Notes under the pieces: generated by a model
What the model saw: the letters and a program-made list of their open reading frames with translations, nothing else
What the model was told of the DNA's origin: nothing
The model's database searches: none
Part shown: in pieces, positions 13,001 through 27,200 of the stretch
Layout of the letters: the number at the start of each line of letters is the position of its first letter
Numbering within the stretch: position 1 is the first letter of the stretch
Position numbers and translations under genes: made by a program
Assembly: GCA_032173965.1 (NCBI GenBank)
Contig: JAVUNC010000019.1
Location: 16,484,234-16,548,233, forward strand
Origin: Sitta carolinensis
Taxonomy: Eukaryota; Chordata; Aves; Passeriformes; Sittidae
Direction of reading: 5' to 3'
Length of the DNA: 64,000 bases

Positions 13001-14368
13001 TTTGTAATATCTGATTAAAAGAGACTTCCATATCCCAAACACTACACTACCAAAGTTGAACATCAACTGCAAGAACAGCTATGAGGCAGGATGTGGAAAA
13101 CTACTCTGTGTTAATGATTCTGTGCTCTGATCAATATTCTACAGCATCCTCATAAACAAGTTAGTGTTTCACAGAAGACAACACAGTGGAAGCAGAAGGT
13201 GTGGAATCTCTAGGTCACTGCTGCATTTCATGCTGCTGCAATCCCCTCCTGCAAGCATTTGGAAGGATGTCTGAAGAAAAATAAAATAATTGCACAAAAT
13301 ATAGGTTCAAGAACCACACTGCTCTATGAAATGGAGCATCTGATCACATGGGATGTTGCTGTTTGGAAGATGAGAGAGGCAAAGAACCCCTATGAATCTC
13401 TTCAACCACTTTATGGTTCTTTATATTACATTAGGACATGATCATAAACTGTCTGACCCTCATTTAGTATTTTTAAAAGATGCAACAGTATATAAATCCT
13501 ATTGCTAAAGTCATTGCAGGGTGTTCGATAGTTGTAGTCTCTCTTAATAAATTTTAAGTTTATTATGTGACCTAAACCTGACTGTGTAATAATCATCTTT
13601 TATTCAGTTGCCAGGAAAATCAACTGGCAATGCTTGCCTAATTGTCTCCCTTTGCAACTGGAAGGTTCCAAAGATTTCTCTTATTTAAACCTTTCTGCCT
13701 GCCTTCCTTGGAATTCTGTGATGCTCTGCTGATAAGCCAGACAGGCCTGAAGATCCTGTCCCAACTGTGATTACAAACTTGTGTTGCTCTCTCCACTGGG
13801 GCTTCACCAAGGCACCTACTCATGAGCTGAAAGTGCCAAACCCGAGCCCACAGTGGCCACAGATCTGCCACTGACACCCTCTGCTTGCCACCAATCACAT
13901 CTGATTTTCCTCATTCATTTTCCAAATCCCACAAGCCTGTTCTGGGTGTCTGATCAGTTAGTCTGTATCTCCTTATTTTAGGAGGTCTGGAATAGAATTG
14001 AAAATAACAGAGATATAATTCACAACATGAGTGTGGAAAATATCTTTGACACTGTCAAAACCACCTGTTAAAATGAATATACTTAACAAAACTTTATCTC
14101 TCCTGATGGCATGAAACACTAAGCATTTTATCCCAAAGGTTTTCTCTGGTTTCATTTTTTCCCCTGGATCAATTTACAATTCTACTATTTAAAGAAGGTT
14201 TCATACGGTTTCTGTCTGTAAAGTGCCACCTAATTTTTCTTCCCAAAGACAGGAAGTATTCCACTCCAGAAACAACTTCTCCTTATGTGTTGTTGGAATT
14301 TGAAAAGGGTTAAATATCTGGGTAGGAAGGATTGTCCAGCATAGGCCCAACAAGTCAGCAAAGCCCAG

Positions 14369-14370
<2 letters not shown>

Positions 14371-14415
<45 letters not shown>
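14371..14415. repeat. 45-nt poly-T run
   Basis: Forty-five consecutive T residues on the + strand, followed by AT-rich DNA. No TTTATT (a reversed polyadenylation signal) lies just to the right, so there is no support for a minus-strand retroposed poly(A) tail. It may also be a site of sequencing length error. Confidence 0.9.
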
Positions 14416-14420
<5 letters not shown>

Positions 14421-15301
14421 TATACAGGAAGAGACTGATAATTAGAATAAAAACAATTAAATTACTCTCATACTGCAGGGATAGAGAAGCTTATGAAGGC
14501 AATCATGAATTAAAGGTTCAGAGCCCAAGTTCTTAATTCTGAAACTAGAAGACAGTTGGGGGAGAAGGGACATCTGTTCCTAGAACAAAAGGCCAAGGGG
14601 ACAGGATGGGGCGAGTTCAGCTTGTTGCTGCAGCTTCCCCTGAGCTGCCACGTAAGTTTGTTTTAGCCTGATATGATTTTTAGCTCTCTTTGGAAGAAGC
14701 ATTTGACATTGTGCTTGTTCTACTTACTGTCACTACTAACCCCTTTTTATTCTTCTGCAGGGAAAGCTCAGTCACCATATCTGTCTTCTTCTCCCATCTC
14801 CTTCCCTCCTCTCCAACCCTTAAAGCCAAGATATGAAGTTACATTTCTCTATTTCTCCCATCAGCTATTGTGGTATGAGAGTTCCACTAAGACATGGGCA
14901 TGTTCCAAAAATAACATTCGAATAAGGACTTCTGTGTTTTTAAGACCTGACCCAAAATATTTATTTATCCAGAAGTTGAAATTCTCACGAGCAATGGGTG
15001 AAATTCTGAGGAGAGGAGATCTGCAGCAAGCCTGGACATAACTCTGACTCCCAGGGCAACAAGTGCTATAATAGAGGCAATGAAAGATAAGCCATAAACG
15101 AAGAGTCAGCAGAAATCCGTATATTGACGCAATTTCATAACTCGCCTCAGTTACTTTTATATGAGAAGTGAGAATGAAAGCATAGATACACTTAAATAAC
15201 AATAGAGATTCCTACAAATCCTGGAATGACTTGCTACTGACAGGGAAGTAATGGATGGCTTATGGCAAATAGGAGATCCACAGTTTCCCAGGAGGCTTAT
15301 T

Positions 15302-15317
15302 CCCCCCCCCCCCCCCC
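15302..15317. repeat. 16-nt poly-C run
   Basis: Sixteen consecutive C residues, then GCC. The complementary strand is a G16 run with quadruplex potential. Its length is error-prone in sequencing. Confidence 0.9.
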
Positions 15318-17952
15318 GCCACTGCAGGATACAAATAATTCCCATTGACTTTAGTGCCTTTCCTGCCGTGAAGGACTAGGAATTTATTGGCTTCAGTGGG
15401 AGTTACGAATGCATGGGGAAAATGAAGCTCTAAAGACACAAATTAAGAATTACTCTGTCTACTTCTGAAATCTATCTCAAATATTTCTCTCTGTGTCAGC
15501 TGGAAAAAAACAACAAACAGTCAGCTCAAACATCCTCATCTATAGAAACTAAAACTTTTAGCAACACTGGTAAACAAATGTACATGGTCAGGGTAGAGCA
15601 GAAGTAGCAACAAAAGGCCTGAGGAGCTGAAATGTTTCTAATGGAAGATGTTCTCTGTGAAGGGTTTGTCTCCTGGGGAGATCTTGCCAGCCAATGCCAA
15701 GATGCCTTCACCCTGCAGATGTGACAGATTCCCTCACTAACACTGTGTAGTTATCTCACTGGGGCTGTGTGCTTTGTTTCATTTACCATTGAAGAGCAAT
15801 TACATTTAAAAATCAACACAAATATAATAGGCCCTACTTTTTGGCAGCCATGTGCTTAAATTCCCCTGCTGCCCATCTGTATCACTTATCTCACGGAATA
15901 TCTGGTGCAGAAGAAGAGAAGGAAGGAAAGCTCTTCTTTGAGAGCTGCACTTGGAGAAAATTCATTGCTTTGGAGGAGACATGAGGGCTAATATTTAATC
16001 TGGAGAAGCAGCAGATGGACAATCACACAGCTGTTGGCCTACCTAGTCAGGCATATCACATTTCCACAGCAGGAAAGTGCTCTCAAGAAAGCAGTGAAAT
16101 GTGCACATTTGGCAGCCAAGTGAGTGAGCACAGGACTGCTGTGCATTTCTTCCCACCTCCTCATCACAGCCATCTAGCCAGGACAACTCCCAGGGACAGG
16201 AACCAGTGCCAGAGAATCTGCTCCAGTGGAGCCACTGGTGTGGAAGGAGACCCTGCTGCAATCTCCACTGGCACAGCAGCACTGAAGGAATCACTCATGC
16301 AAAGGGGAATTAATAAATTACTCTCAGACATCCCAGAAAGGGTCCCACTGGTGTCACTGAAACTTTGGGTATTGGTTGGGAAAAAAACTACACCAAAAGG
16401 CAGGGCTTTTCAACAGAAGGAACACAAGACTAAGCAATGTATTTGCTAGAACTGATTTGTCTTTGTTGTTGAAGAAAGTGTGGACAGCCTGTATGACCAA
16501 GTAATACAGGTTCTGCTGGTAGAGGATGAAGTAAAGATGCAGTTTAGTAAAGGATTTAGAAGGAAGCAGGAAAAAAAGGAAGGCTCTGTTCTCTATTTAC
16601 CTTCATTTTTTTTTTAACCACCAACCATGCAGTCATTCCCTAAAGCTCAAACAGAAAGCATCCTTCCAGAGTTTTTTTGTGGGCCCTGGGGCGAGGCAGT
16701 TGCTAATCTGGAAGAGACAAGAGCATCCACTAAGGAGGAAACAATAGCAGGAAGCATGGAAATCATCTCAGACTTTCCTTGGCTTTACTGACTTACCAGG
16801 GAGACCACACTACACATTTAATGGGGTCAGAGACATAACCTGAGGCTATAGGGTACAGATTCCTGATCATTCCCATACAGTAAGGAGGTACATTTCCAGT
16901 TAAACTCACAAACAATGCTGAATAGCTACAGAAGATGATCAGGACCTCCCACTTCATGGAAACAGTGACTGTTTACATAATATGCAATGACAGTAAATCA
17001 TAACAAATCCTAGGAGAAAACTCCAGTGAGAGATAAAACAACATGACCTTCTGATTTTTCTTCTTGTCTCAGTCTTACAATCCATGCCTTTATTCCCCCA
17101 ACCTGTAAGGAGTTTTGCAAATGCTTAATTTTCAGTACATCATCAGGCCCACAGGTTTCAATTAGCCTATTTAGGTTCAAAACAAAGTGAATGCATAAGA
17201 GAATGTCCTTTTCCCCTTTGCTTATTTGAGCTCCCTACCACTGTGGTATCAAAAATGCAAGTGTTCCACTTGGGAAGGTTAAACAATTAGCATTCCAAAT
17301 TCAGGGCTGCTATTGAGTAGCTCCACTATTGATCCCATTACTGTGCTGAGCCAGACCAGCTGAGGAGCAGACCCTGCCTAAGGTGCTGAGTAGCTTGCAA
17401 TTTGCAAAGGAACTAAACAAACTTCTGCAGGGGGGTAGGGAAATTAGCAACAGGACAACTGGTTTCTGAAACTCCTCTGTTGGTTGAATTTTACTCCTGA
17501 AGAATGTCCTACATGAGAAGTTCTTGCACTATCATTTGCTATATTATAATACAACATAGCTCTTGCAAGACAAACAAACTTCATTACTTTTCCCCTGGGA
17601 ACTCCTCCACCTCTTTTTTTGTGCATGTTCATGTGAGCAAATCTATAATTACACAACCAGAACTCAGATTTGCTTAAAATGAACTAGTCTAGTTTTCATT
17701 CCCTGACAAGACACTCTTGTGGGAAAAAAAATATATTTCCTGTAAAGACAACAACGTCAAGGCAAGAAAACTAAAAAGGAAATGTATTTCTCTTCATATC
17801 TAATATTTACTTGTGCTGCAGTTGCATTGGGAAGCTTAACATGTCAGGTAGGTGTGATACCAGCACATGGAAAACCAAACAGAATCTACTCCCGGAGTTT
17901 TCCATCACGACATGTCTGCAGTATATTACAACACAGGACTTTTAAGCAGAGG

Positions 17953-18245
17953 AATTCACAGAATCATAGTCACTGAGCGGCTTGGAATGGCCTTTAAAGA
18001 TCATCTGGTTCCAACTCCACTGCCAAGGGAAGGGATGTCCCCCTAGGCCAGGTTGCTCAGAGCTCTACCCAACCTGGCCTTCAACACTTCCTGGGATGGG
18101 AAGCCACAGCTTCTCTGGGCAACCTGTGCCAGTGCTTCAGCACCCTCACAGGGAAGAATTTCTTTGTAATATCTAATCCAAGGGTACTGTCTGTCAGTTT
18201 GACGTCCCTTGTCCTGCCACCACACGCTCTCATGTTTGCTACAGG
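17953..18245 (-). mobile_element. CR1 LINE 3' fragment
   Basis: The + strand shows 'ttcacagaatcatag', then 'cttggaatggcctttaaag', 'gccaggttgctcagagc', 'cccaacctggccttcaacac' and 'ttctctgggcaacctgtgcc'. Next come 'gaagaatttctttgtaat' and 'cccttgtcctgccac'. This is the ordered reverse complement of an avian CR1 3' end, and the best preserved CR1 in the window. GC-rich DNA to about 18,480 may be a further diverged part, but I cannot show it. Confidence 0.92.
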
Positions 18246-21200
18246 CTGCTGAATTCCCTGTAGCAGATGGGCAAGGCTTGGCACCAAAGGTCTGCCTGCC
18301 TGCCAGGGGCTGCAGGAATGCAAACCCTTCCAGTGCTAGAGGAGCTGATGCACATCCTGGGAGCACTTTCTGCAGCCTTCTCCCAGCCCAGGGTGTCCGA
18401 CACGGACAGGCTGGAGAGTTCTCCTGCAGTGTCCCCACCTGGGCAAGGGGTCAGGAGAGGGTTCTGGCTACTCTTTTCGTATAATTGGTGATTCAATCGT
18501 CCAACAAAGAAATAAAATTCAAAAGAAGGACCCTCACAGGTGAATTCCCCACATTTCAGGACTTGCCCAGCTCCCATTCATGAGGCAGCTAAAAGACCTT
18601 GTGGAAAAGAACAGCCTCTAATGACCACACGTCCTTGTGCTCTGGAGTGTGAGCTACAGCAACTAATAATAGATGAAGCTTTACATGTTTTTCTTGTGTT
18701 TCTGCTGGGGCTGCTGTGTCATTAATTCAGCTTGTGCCTGGCTACCTGTGTTAAACATTCCCTTTGTAGCTTTCTCTAAATCTTAAATTTTGCATGTGAC
18801 CACACGTAAATGTAAATGTGTATTTTTATGGTCCTGTAATCTCAGTGCTTTTAAATCCCAGTTGCCTGAAGGCACACAGGGAGCTGAAGCAGAAAAGCTT
18901 GGTCAGTTTGTGATCATTTAGAGCTAGTTTATTTGCTCTTTCTGACTAGATTCAGTTCCTGTAGAGGTTTTTGCCTTTAGTGTAATAGAGTAAAGATAAG
19001 ATCTAGAAACTTAATTAACCCTGCAGGGCCTGTGAACAAGGCTCATTAGAAATCAGTAAAACACATTTATGCTTAAATACCTTATTTACAGGCATTCATA
19101 TCGTATTTCTGAACGGCAGATATACATGCCACACACTCATACCTTAAACCACTGTAAACCATTTCCTTAAATGCAACTGAAAAATGCACCAAGTTGGAGC
19201 TCAAAGTCATCTGGATTGGACATGTAAATAGCCTGGTCTTTGAAAGACTACCCAGAATTAATGAAAACCCTGTCTGCAGGACACTGTAAGATAGTGTCCT
19301 TCCACCTGCACCCCAAACCCAGTGCAAGTGTTCCACAAACCCAGTGTCATTGCAGCCCACATCCTGATCAGTAAACACCACTCTGAAGCAATTTCTCTGG
19401 GGCCTTCCTGTCTGTCCAAGGCAGTGACAATAAGACACATGTGATCACAGGCATCTCTGGGGACTTCTGGAAAGACTTCATAAGGACTCAAAAAGAGCTT
19501 ATCACAAACCTCATTCTGGAGTTGCTTCACATCTCTGTAAATACGCAGGGTCAGACAGCAAAAGTGTGGATTCTAGTTCTCAGTGCCCAGGAATATACGT
19601 GTACTTGTCATACGAGTTCCAGTTATCTGAGAACAAAAGCATCCTCTGAATAACTCTGAATTCTCCTTCTTTCCTAACCCTTCATTCCTTCTAGCCCTGG
19701 CCCTCATCACAGAGAGACCAGAAAAGCTAAGCCAATAGAGATCTCTGGAAATATTCCACATGTTGGTGCATTAGTGGGTGCAGCTACGTGTCGTGTACAT
19801 GGGGACTTAAAAGCCAGGAGAATTAGTTATTCCTCTTCTCATGACATCTTGAAGGACAGCCTGGATTCAGAATTAGGTCTGCTCAGTACTTAACTTTGTT
19901 GTAAGTGACTGCCTGACCAGTGAGTAGGATAAATGATGCCACTGGGACTGAAACGTATCTTGAAATTAGTCATTTGCTTAATGGTTGTCCTGGAGAAGGA
20001 TGGGTTTAAATACAAATTTAAGGGCATTTTCTTCTTCAAGGCTTGTGGGATTGAAGATCCTATCAAAGAGAGATTCTAAGCAAGACAGACCTACATTGTG
20101 TCACCAATGCTTTAAAATCACAGGCATTATAAATTTAATTTATTTTATATCCTATATCCAAGCACAATGCTATATCACAAGCAAACCTGTATGCTATAAA
20201 TTTTTCAGGGAAAGGATGACTTTTGTTTGGCACTTATTAGCATTTAATACAACATGAACAAGTCTAGAACTGGGGTAACTGTGCTCTAATGCTATTTGAA
20301 TGAAAATAATTGTGGTTTTTAAAAAAACCCTTAGCTTAAAGTTCTGCTTCACAGGCCTGAAATAATTATTTCATTGGCCAATTTAAAAGCATGCCTTTTC
20401 AAAAAAGGCAAAACCTCTACCACTTCTATAAGTAGATTCATAATTTATATTGTGAATCTCTTTGACAAGAGGAAAATCCCAAATCAAGTTACTCTTCAAC
20501 CTGAACTAATAAATCCTGTCTTGACACGAATTCTTTTTTCAGTGCTTCGTCTTCAAGGAGTCATGTGGATTTTTAATAATCAATGTCATTGTTTCCTCTT
20601 CATCCTATTCAACAAGGCAGTGATAACTGCAAAAGCATCTCAGGCAACGCACAGCAACTCAGATGCAGTACTGAGAAATATCTCTGGGAAATCAGCTTTA
20701 ATGAGATATCAAAATATTACATCTGCACGTCTTGGCGGCTGGACAGTGCTTTGGAAAGCAAAGCCAGTTTCCCTAGTCCAGATTAGTCACCATCAGGTTC
20801 CTTGGTCTAACATTTCACAAAATATTTTCCCACATATGTCCAACTGCATTTTGAAGGGTGTAGCTGACAACATAAATGTGCCCCAAGGTGAAAATCCCAA
20901 AACATTTCCCTGGGTGATCTTTGAGTCTGGACATTACCAATGCAGATGTCTGTAATCAAGAGATCTCTACGGACCCACTAATTATTCCCTGGGCTTTTCC
21001 ATTGGCAATAAAAATCCCATTTGTTGCAGCTTGTTTGCAGAACTGCTTCCATTTCCACAGTGGCGGCATTAATTAGCAAAAACCTGTGAAAATTGTTGGA
21101 GTTTATAGGTTCAAAAAAAAAAACCCACTAAGCATTGCTCCTAAATATTCCTATAAATTCAACCATGGCAACAAGTCCTGAAAGTCCAGCTTTCTCAGTT

Positions 21201-24200
21201 GGAACAATTTTTCATGCTTGTAGCAATAAGTGGGAAATAATGGGGGTCTCAGATTCACATTAGGAAAGTTGCTTCTGTGACCTCCTCATGCAGATGGATG
21301 GTGAATTTCTCAGATAATAAATCAAAGTTTCCTGATGGTGTAGTGGCATCTCTTGCTGAGGCCCGTAGAGCTGCTGGCTGCCTTCTATTCAAAGGCAGCA
21401 GGCCTCTGCCCTGCAGGAAGCTTTCCCTACAAATCCTTCCATCACCATCAGGAGATATTAGGGCCTCTATAAACTGCCCAGGCATTTTGGGGACCAGCCA
21501 GCATCCTGCTGGGTAACGGACACTTTTCAACTTCATTGACATCTGTCACACACACAAAGAATAGAAAGCCATCAGGAAAAAAAGCCACATTAGGACTTTC
21601 CCATCACCAGGGCCAGTTAAGTCTTTGTCCTTAAAAGGTATTTAAAAAGTTCATCAGAGCTACCTTGCTTAATAGTATATTTAGGAAGAGAATCTTACCT
21701 TGGGGTTTTAAGGGCCATGGAATATTTCTCTGTTTCTTGATACTTTTTGCATTAGGCTAACTTTCCTGTAGGAGTTTTGAACAAAACAAAAAAAAAACCC
21801 AACTGTGATGCTGGTTTTTCCATGCAGTTTTTATTAACTTTCTTCTGAATAAGTCCCTGCAAGGAAAATGACACCAATTTTTATTATCAGAAATATATTT
21901 ATTAAGTGACAGTCTAATTCCCAGAATAGCAATGCATACTTTTTTTTTTTTTTTTTTTTTTTTGGAGTTACAGCTTCTTTCCCAAATGACCCTAAAATAA
22001 GCATGGGAAAGCAGCATTGTAAATACAGTAATGAATTTCAAGTGAATATACTTTTTCCCCTCAGTGTATTGCTTATATTAAACACTCTGGGGGGGATAGT
22101 GCTGTTGATTATTAACATAAGGATAAAATTTTAAGGTGATTGGTCTCTTGTTAATTAAAATAATTTTGAAGTTTCTTAAACACAGGTGGCAAAACTTCAA
22201 TAGAAATTTCTTCTGCTCTGTCTCTGATGGATATAGATAACTAAATTTTCCTTCTTTATGCAAGTAGTTCCTTCAAAAAGCAATAGAATCCAGCAGGTAA
22301 ATGCACCTTTAAGGAAAGAGGAATTTTAAGCTATAGCTTTAACATGTCAAGGGGGCATGGACATACTTAGGGCTCTTGGTTTCTTCCAAAGCTGATGATG
22401 CCTAATGTAGGTGCTTTTATACAGCATTATAATAACTAATTATAAAAAGAATTTTTAATTGCTTTTGCACTTATCCCAGCAGTCAATATAAATGATTCAT
22501 TCTGGTTTTTTTCTGTTCACTTCAGTGGAGTCAGTGTAGTGTATGTAATGGCGACTGAAAACAGGATTTGGCCAGCTGGCTTCAGCCTTTTTACTTGTTC
22601 AACCAAGTCAACTCAATTTTACACTGAAGTGATTGAAGAAGGCAGGACTGGGAATTATTTTTTGCAAAGATGTTCAGCTTGATACAACAGAAGTATGGGA
22701 GACAATGTATTTACCCAAATAAAAATGGAGACAAACTCACTGGTCAGGCAGTCACTTGTCAGCACATCTGCCCAGCAACGATGACAGAGCCCTGGCACTG
22801 CACAGGCTCCAGGGGAAAGGGATTGAGCTGCTGGTGGCTGGACAAAGAGAAGCAGTGACAGGCTGGGATCATCAGCCACTGCATGGCGACCGTGGTGTAA
22901 TGGAGGCAATTGAAGATGAGATGAGTAGAGGATGAGGTGGGCTTAGAGGATGAGAAAGGGGTCCTGGGGAGGCTCAGAGCTGAGCACTGAGCTCAAAGCC
23001 AGCTGGTTCCCCAGAGCAGCGTGAGAGCCAAAGTCGTACAAACGAGTCACACCTGCTTAAAGCCATTGCAACAGAGCCAGGAGGGGCAACCCCGTAATGG
23101 AAAGCAGGCAGGATCCCTCCTTTGGGTGATAGATTTTTAACAGCCTTTTTTCTGAAGGCTGGGCCTGACTGAGCAAACCTAGCAGCAACGTCAAACTTAG
23201 CAGTCTTCAAAATTTGGATGGAAAACACTATTGAATTCTGTTAGGCAGAAAATGCGCTTTTCATGAAGAAAACCTCTTTGTTAAAAATTAAACTGCTGCA
23301 AGCATCAACACAGTGTTTAAAAGTCTAGCTCATTCAGAACACCTTAAAACAAAAGTGACTACAACATTCCAGCAACGGGTCTCCATCGAGTCAGGAGTTT
23401 AACAGTTAAATACCTTTAAAGGTCCAAAGTTTAATGATGCAGACTCTAGAATCACTCTTTTAAACAGCCTAATTCTTCTAAAGCATGTAATTTTTTATGG
23501 CAAATGGACTTTTCTGGAATAAAGCTGCAAATTTCCTTATTATGATTTCAAGAACTGCTCAGAAATGTGGTTCACTGCACATTTCCATTCTGGGTGTCTG
23601 TGAACAGGCACAAGGCTGATGGAGCTCAGTCAGTCCTAGCTGGGCTCAGAGCTCAGGTGTGGAGTACAGCACAGCCCAATTAATTATTTAAGTGTACACT
23701 TCATGCCCTAGGATCCAAACAGTGAAACCAAAGTCAAAGAGACTCTTTGGATGCTAAAAAATACTCACAGCATTTGATGGAAGAGCTTGAAGTACACCCT
23801 GGTTTCCTGGATCAGATTCTGGTGTAAGGACAAAGATGTAAAATTACAAAATCAATCCAAAGGCAGCACTGAAGGCAGTCAGTGGACTTCACAGTTCATC
23901 CTAGAGACATTCCATGCATAACATTAAAAATCTTAATGCTTTTATTATGTACAGACTCTACTTTCACAAAGGGAAATGGTCCCAAACAATTTGAAAAATA
24001 TATTTTCAAACAAGTTTAAATAGTGCAAAACTGAGATTTTCAAAGTACTGTTACGTTTTCTGTTCATTTTCTGGAACTGTCAAATAAAATATTGTCATTC
24101 TTCTCTCAGGCTGTACCTTTCTCAGAACAGCAGCACATATATAACTCTATGTAGAGGGAGTTTTATCACTGAGATTTGAAACAATCAAGATATTCTGGAA

Positions 24201-27200
24201 TATAAATATTCTAGAAATGTCCTTAACAATCTGCAAGTACTTATACATAATAGAAAGCACATTTAACACTGACAATCAGCTAGCAGCTAAAGGCAAGCAC
24301 CAAAAATTCTGAAACATGGGCCCTTCTGGTTTTTACTCTTACAACATCAGGTTCTCTTTTGAGCATTATAATACAGCTTCAGAAATAATCTGACACTATT
24401 GTTCCCTTGTGACCTGTATATAAGAAACTGCCTTCCTTCTCTTACCTATTGTCTTATTTCATGGAGGGTCTTCTGGGCTCTTGTTTCCTTTAGGAAAATG
24501 CTACAGACTGTCATTCAGGCATGTTTAAAAGCTAAGGGATGTCTCTCTTCTCTCTGGATCAAATCGTTTCTCCTGTGTAAACATGTTTAACATTTTAATA
24601 CTCCTGTTACATAAGAAAAAAAATGACAATCTTTTCACCAGGATTTTCTGAGGAACATATAAATACTCCAGGGGAGTAAAGGGGAAAATTCCTTCATCCT
24701 CTGACATTTGTCCACGGCAGTTACTGCAGAAGATAAGCTAATGACCCAAGATTTGCAAGGGGACTGCCCCATGCTGTGACTTTCAGCTTTGCAAAGGCCA
24801 CACGGAAGGTTTCATTTGTCTCATTAACTTTCCCCCTGCACCAATCAGAAGTTTATTATAGAGTATTTTTCTCTTTTAACTTTTACAGTCCATATACCTC
24901 GGCAGGAGCCTGGACACAATGACCCAGGACGCCCCTTCCAGTCCTGGCTTCCTATGCGATGCAGGGAAACAAATCACAAAGGTCCAAAGCAGTATTTTTA
25001 CAAACTCTAAATGAGATGAAGCACAACAATGGAACACATGATTACACCAACAACCTTCAAGGTAATATGACAGACACAAACCATATTGTGTTGTATATAA
25101 ACTATACAAACATTTCCACTTGATTTCCTGAGGAAATGAAGCTTATGCAGTCATGCCTTCTGTCTGTTCATGTCTGCCCCTAATAACATTCAAACCCACT
25201 GCCACATTTCAATGCAAGTTGTCAGGGGAGAAGCAAAAGATTTGGAGATAATTATGTTCCTACAGCTCTTGTCATTGCACAGAGGAAAGAGTTACTAAAT
25301 TAGTGCCCCCAGCTGAGGAAAATCTCCTTGAAGGAGTGGGATCAATGGCTGCTTGTCCAGTCAGTACAAACAGCTTATTTCCAGCCTTCCAATCAGCCCA
25401 TGTGGGGCTCCACAGCAGATGCAGCAGGAGCTGCCTTTTGCCCTTCTTCTCACAAGTGGTTCTGGGACCTATTGTCTCATGAAGGTCCCTACAGGGTGCA
25501 TGTGAGACAGAGGATATGGTTCCATAGAAAACTGAGTCTTGGTTGGTCCTCGAACAGCCCTTTATAAATTTCTTACAAAATGAATAGGATAGTTTGGGAT
25601 TTTAATTCCTTGGCTGGACAATTTCTGCTCTGTTCGTTCTTCCAGTGGTCTCAAAGGGCCAGGAATCCAGCACACAGGCACTTGAGAATGCTTGGTCATT
25701 CTAGTGGCTACATTTTTCATCTGAGATCGAGAAATTTTTTACTGGGCTCAGGATTCCTTCAGACCTTCCAGAGAGTCTTTTAGAGAGGCGATGTCTCAAT
25801 GTCCTAACCTTCCAGTAATTTATTAAACCGTAGGAGTCCCTGCTGATATGCAAGGTTTGCTCTTTCTCACACTAAAGCTGAATCTACCTGATGTGATTCT
25901 TTGCTTGAGGGTGTCCTTTGGAACCAGTTCATCTTCCACAGTTCCTTTCCTTGCCCCCACAACCCACCACTGTTTCTTTTTATTCCCAGATCACTGTCAC
26001 TAATCCTTCCCTGCTCAGAGGCATTCCGAGACACCTGTTAAAGTCATGCCAAGTGGAAAGCAAAATGAGAAGAAGCTCCTTGAAGCTGTGCTCCTGACAT
26101 GCATCATATGGAAAAGTTTCGTGAAAGCAGCTGACTTCAGCATCTTGTGGAGCATTCTAAATCCTGTCCCTGTACTTTGAAAAAAAAGAAACCAAACTAA
26201 ATATTTTAAATTAATATTTCTGGGTGCCAGAAAACTCACCCTGGAAAAAAGGACTAACTCTCTGAAAAACATTTGACACAGTTTCCAAACCACTGAGAAT
26301 GTCAAGTAGAGCAGGTAATGCAGCAACCTGAGACCTGAGCAGAAGAAAAAGAAAACTCCAAACCAAATGTACCTTGAAGTACGATACTTATGGATCCAGC
26401 AAGGTCTGACCTTTTAAGTTAACAGCTATTAAGTATTTACACACAGGGAGGAAGAGGAGATTCATTGCTTGTGAGATAAACAGAATACTGATGCCAAGCC
26501 AGGGAGTCTTTTAAAAGTCAGATCAATTCAGTCAATAAATTAATCGCTGCAATGTTTTGCACACTTGGGATGGAAATCTTCCTCCCCTGCCAAGTTATCT
26601 GGCACTTTTTTGAGGAATTATTACGTGCATAAAGCATTTCTAGAGATTGTGATTTTGAAAAAGATTTACACTTTTTTCTTCGCTGAAAGAGAGTTACTTC
26701 CTGGGGATGTAGTCCTAATTTTGAAGGATTCACCAGCAGTCCTTATTTTTAGCAACTAGTTAACCATTCTGCCAACAGAACATTATTCTTAAGAAATAAT
26801 GAATGAATACTGTTGTTAAAATATCTTTTTTCAAGAAGGATCCAGCAAAAATGAAACTGCAGTCAGGCCAACTGAACAAACAACACAACATCCTCCAAAT
26901 CCACTATTCTAACTCAGCTGGGCGCTGCTGCTGAAGTCAGCCTGTTTATTTGCATGGTTATGAATTGTGAGAATTGAGCTTTTTTCTTTTTAATGAGTTA
27001 TTGATTTTAGAAAATCACTCAAGGCAGAAAATCCATACGTTAACAGGCTGGCTTCACTTGCCAAGACTTGTTATTTTATAGCACTTCTGAGAAAATTCAA
27101 TGCATAAAGTCCTTTCAGCCTCTGCAGACAAGACAGATCGATGTGGCTCCGAGACAGAGATCAACGCTTTACGGGACTGATCCATACAGAAATACCTGGG

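Larger units (their letters stand above)
10056..17952. other. Intergenic DNA between CR1 fragments
   Basis: No gene recognised. It contains the 45-nt T run and 16-nt C run listed separately. Small open frames (for example 14673-15041 and 16015-16449) have no recognisable domain. A 'cttcagtgggagtta' motif at about 15,392 resembles a short dispersed amniote motif but is too short to call. Confidence 0.7.

Noticed and set aside
20374..20955. 193-codon ORF in intergenic DNA
   Set aside because: No recognisable family, no splice or promoter context, and composition like the surrounding non-coding DNA. Judged a chance ORF; conservation in other birds would overturn this.
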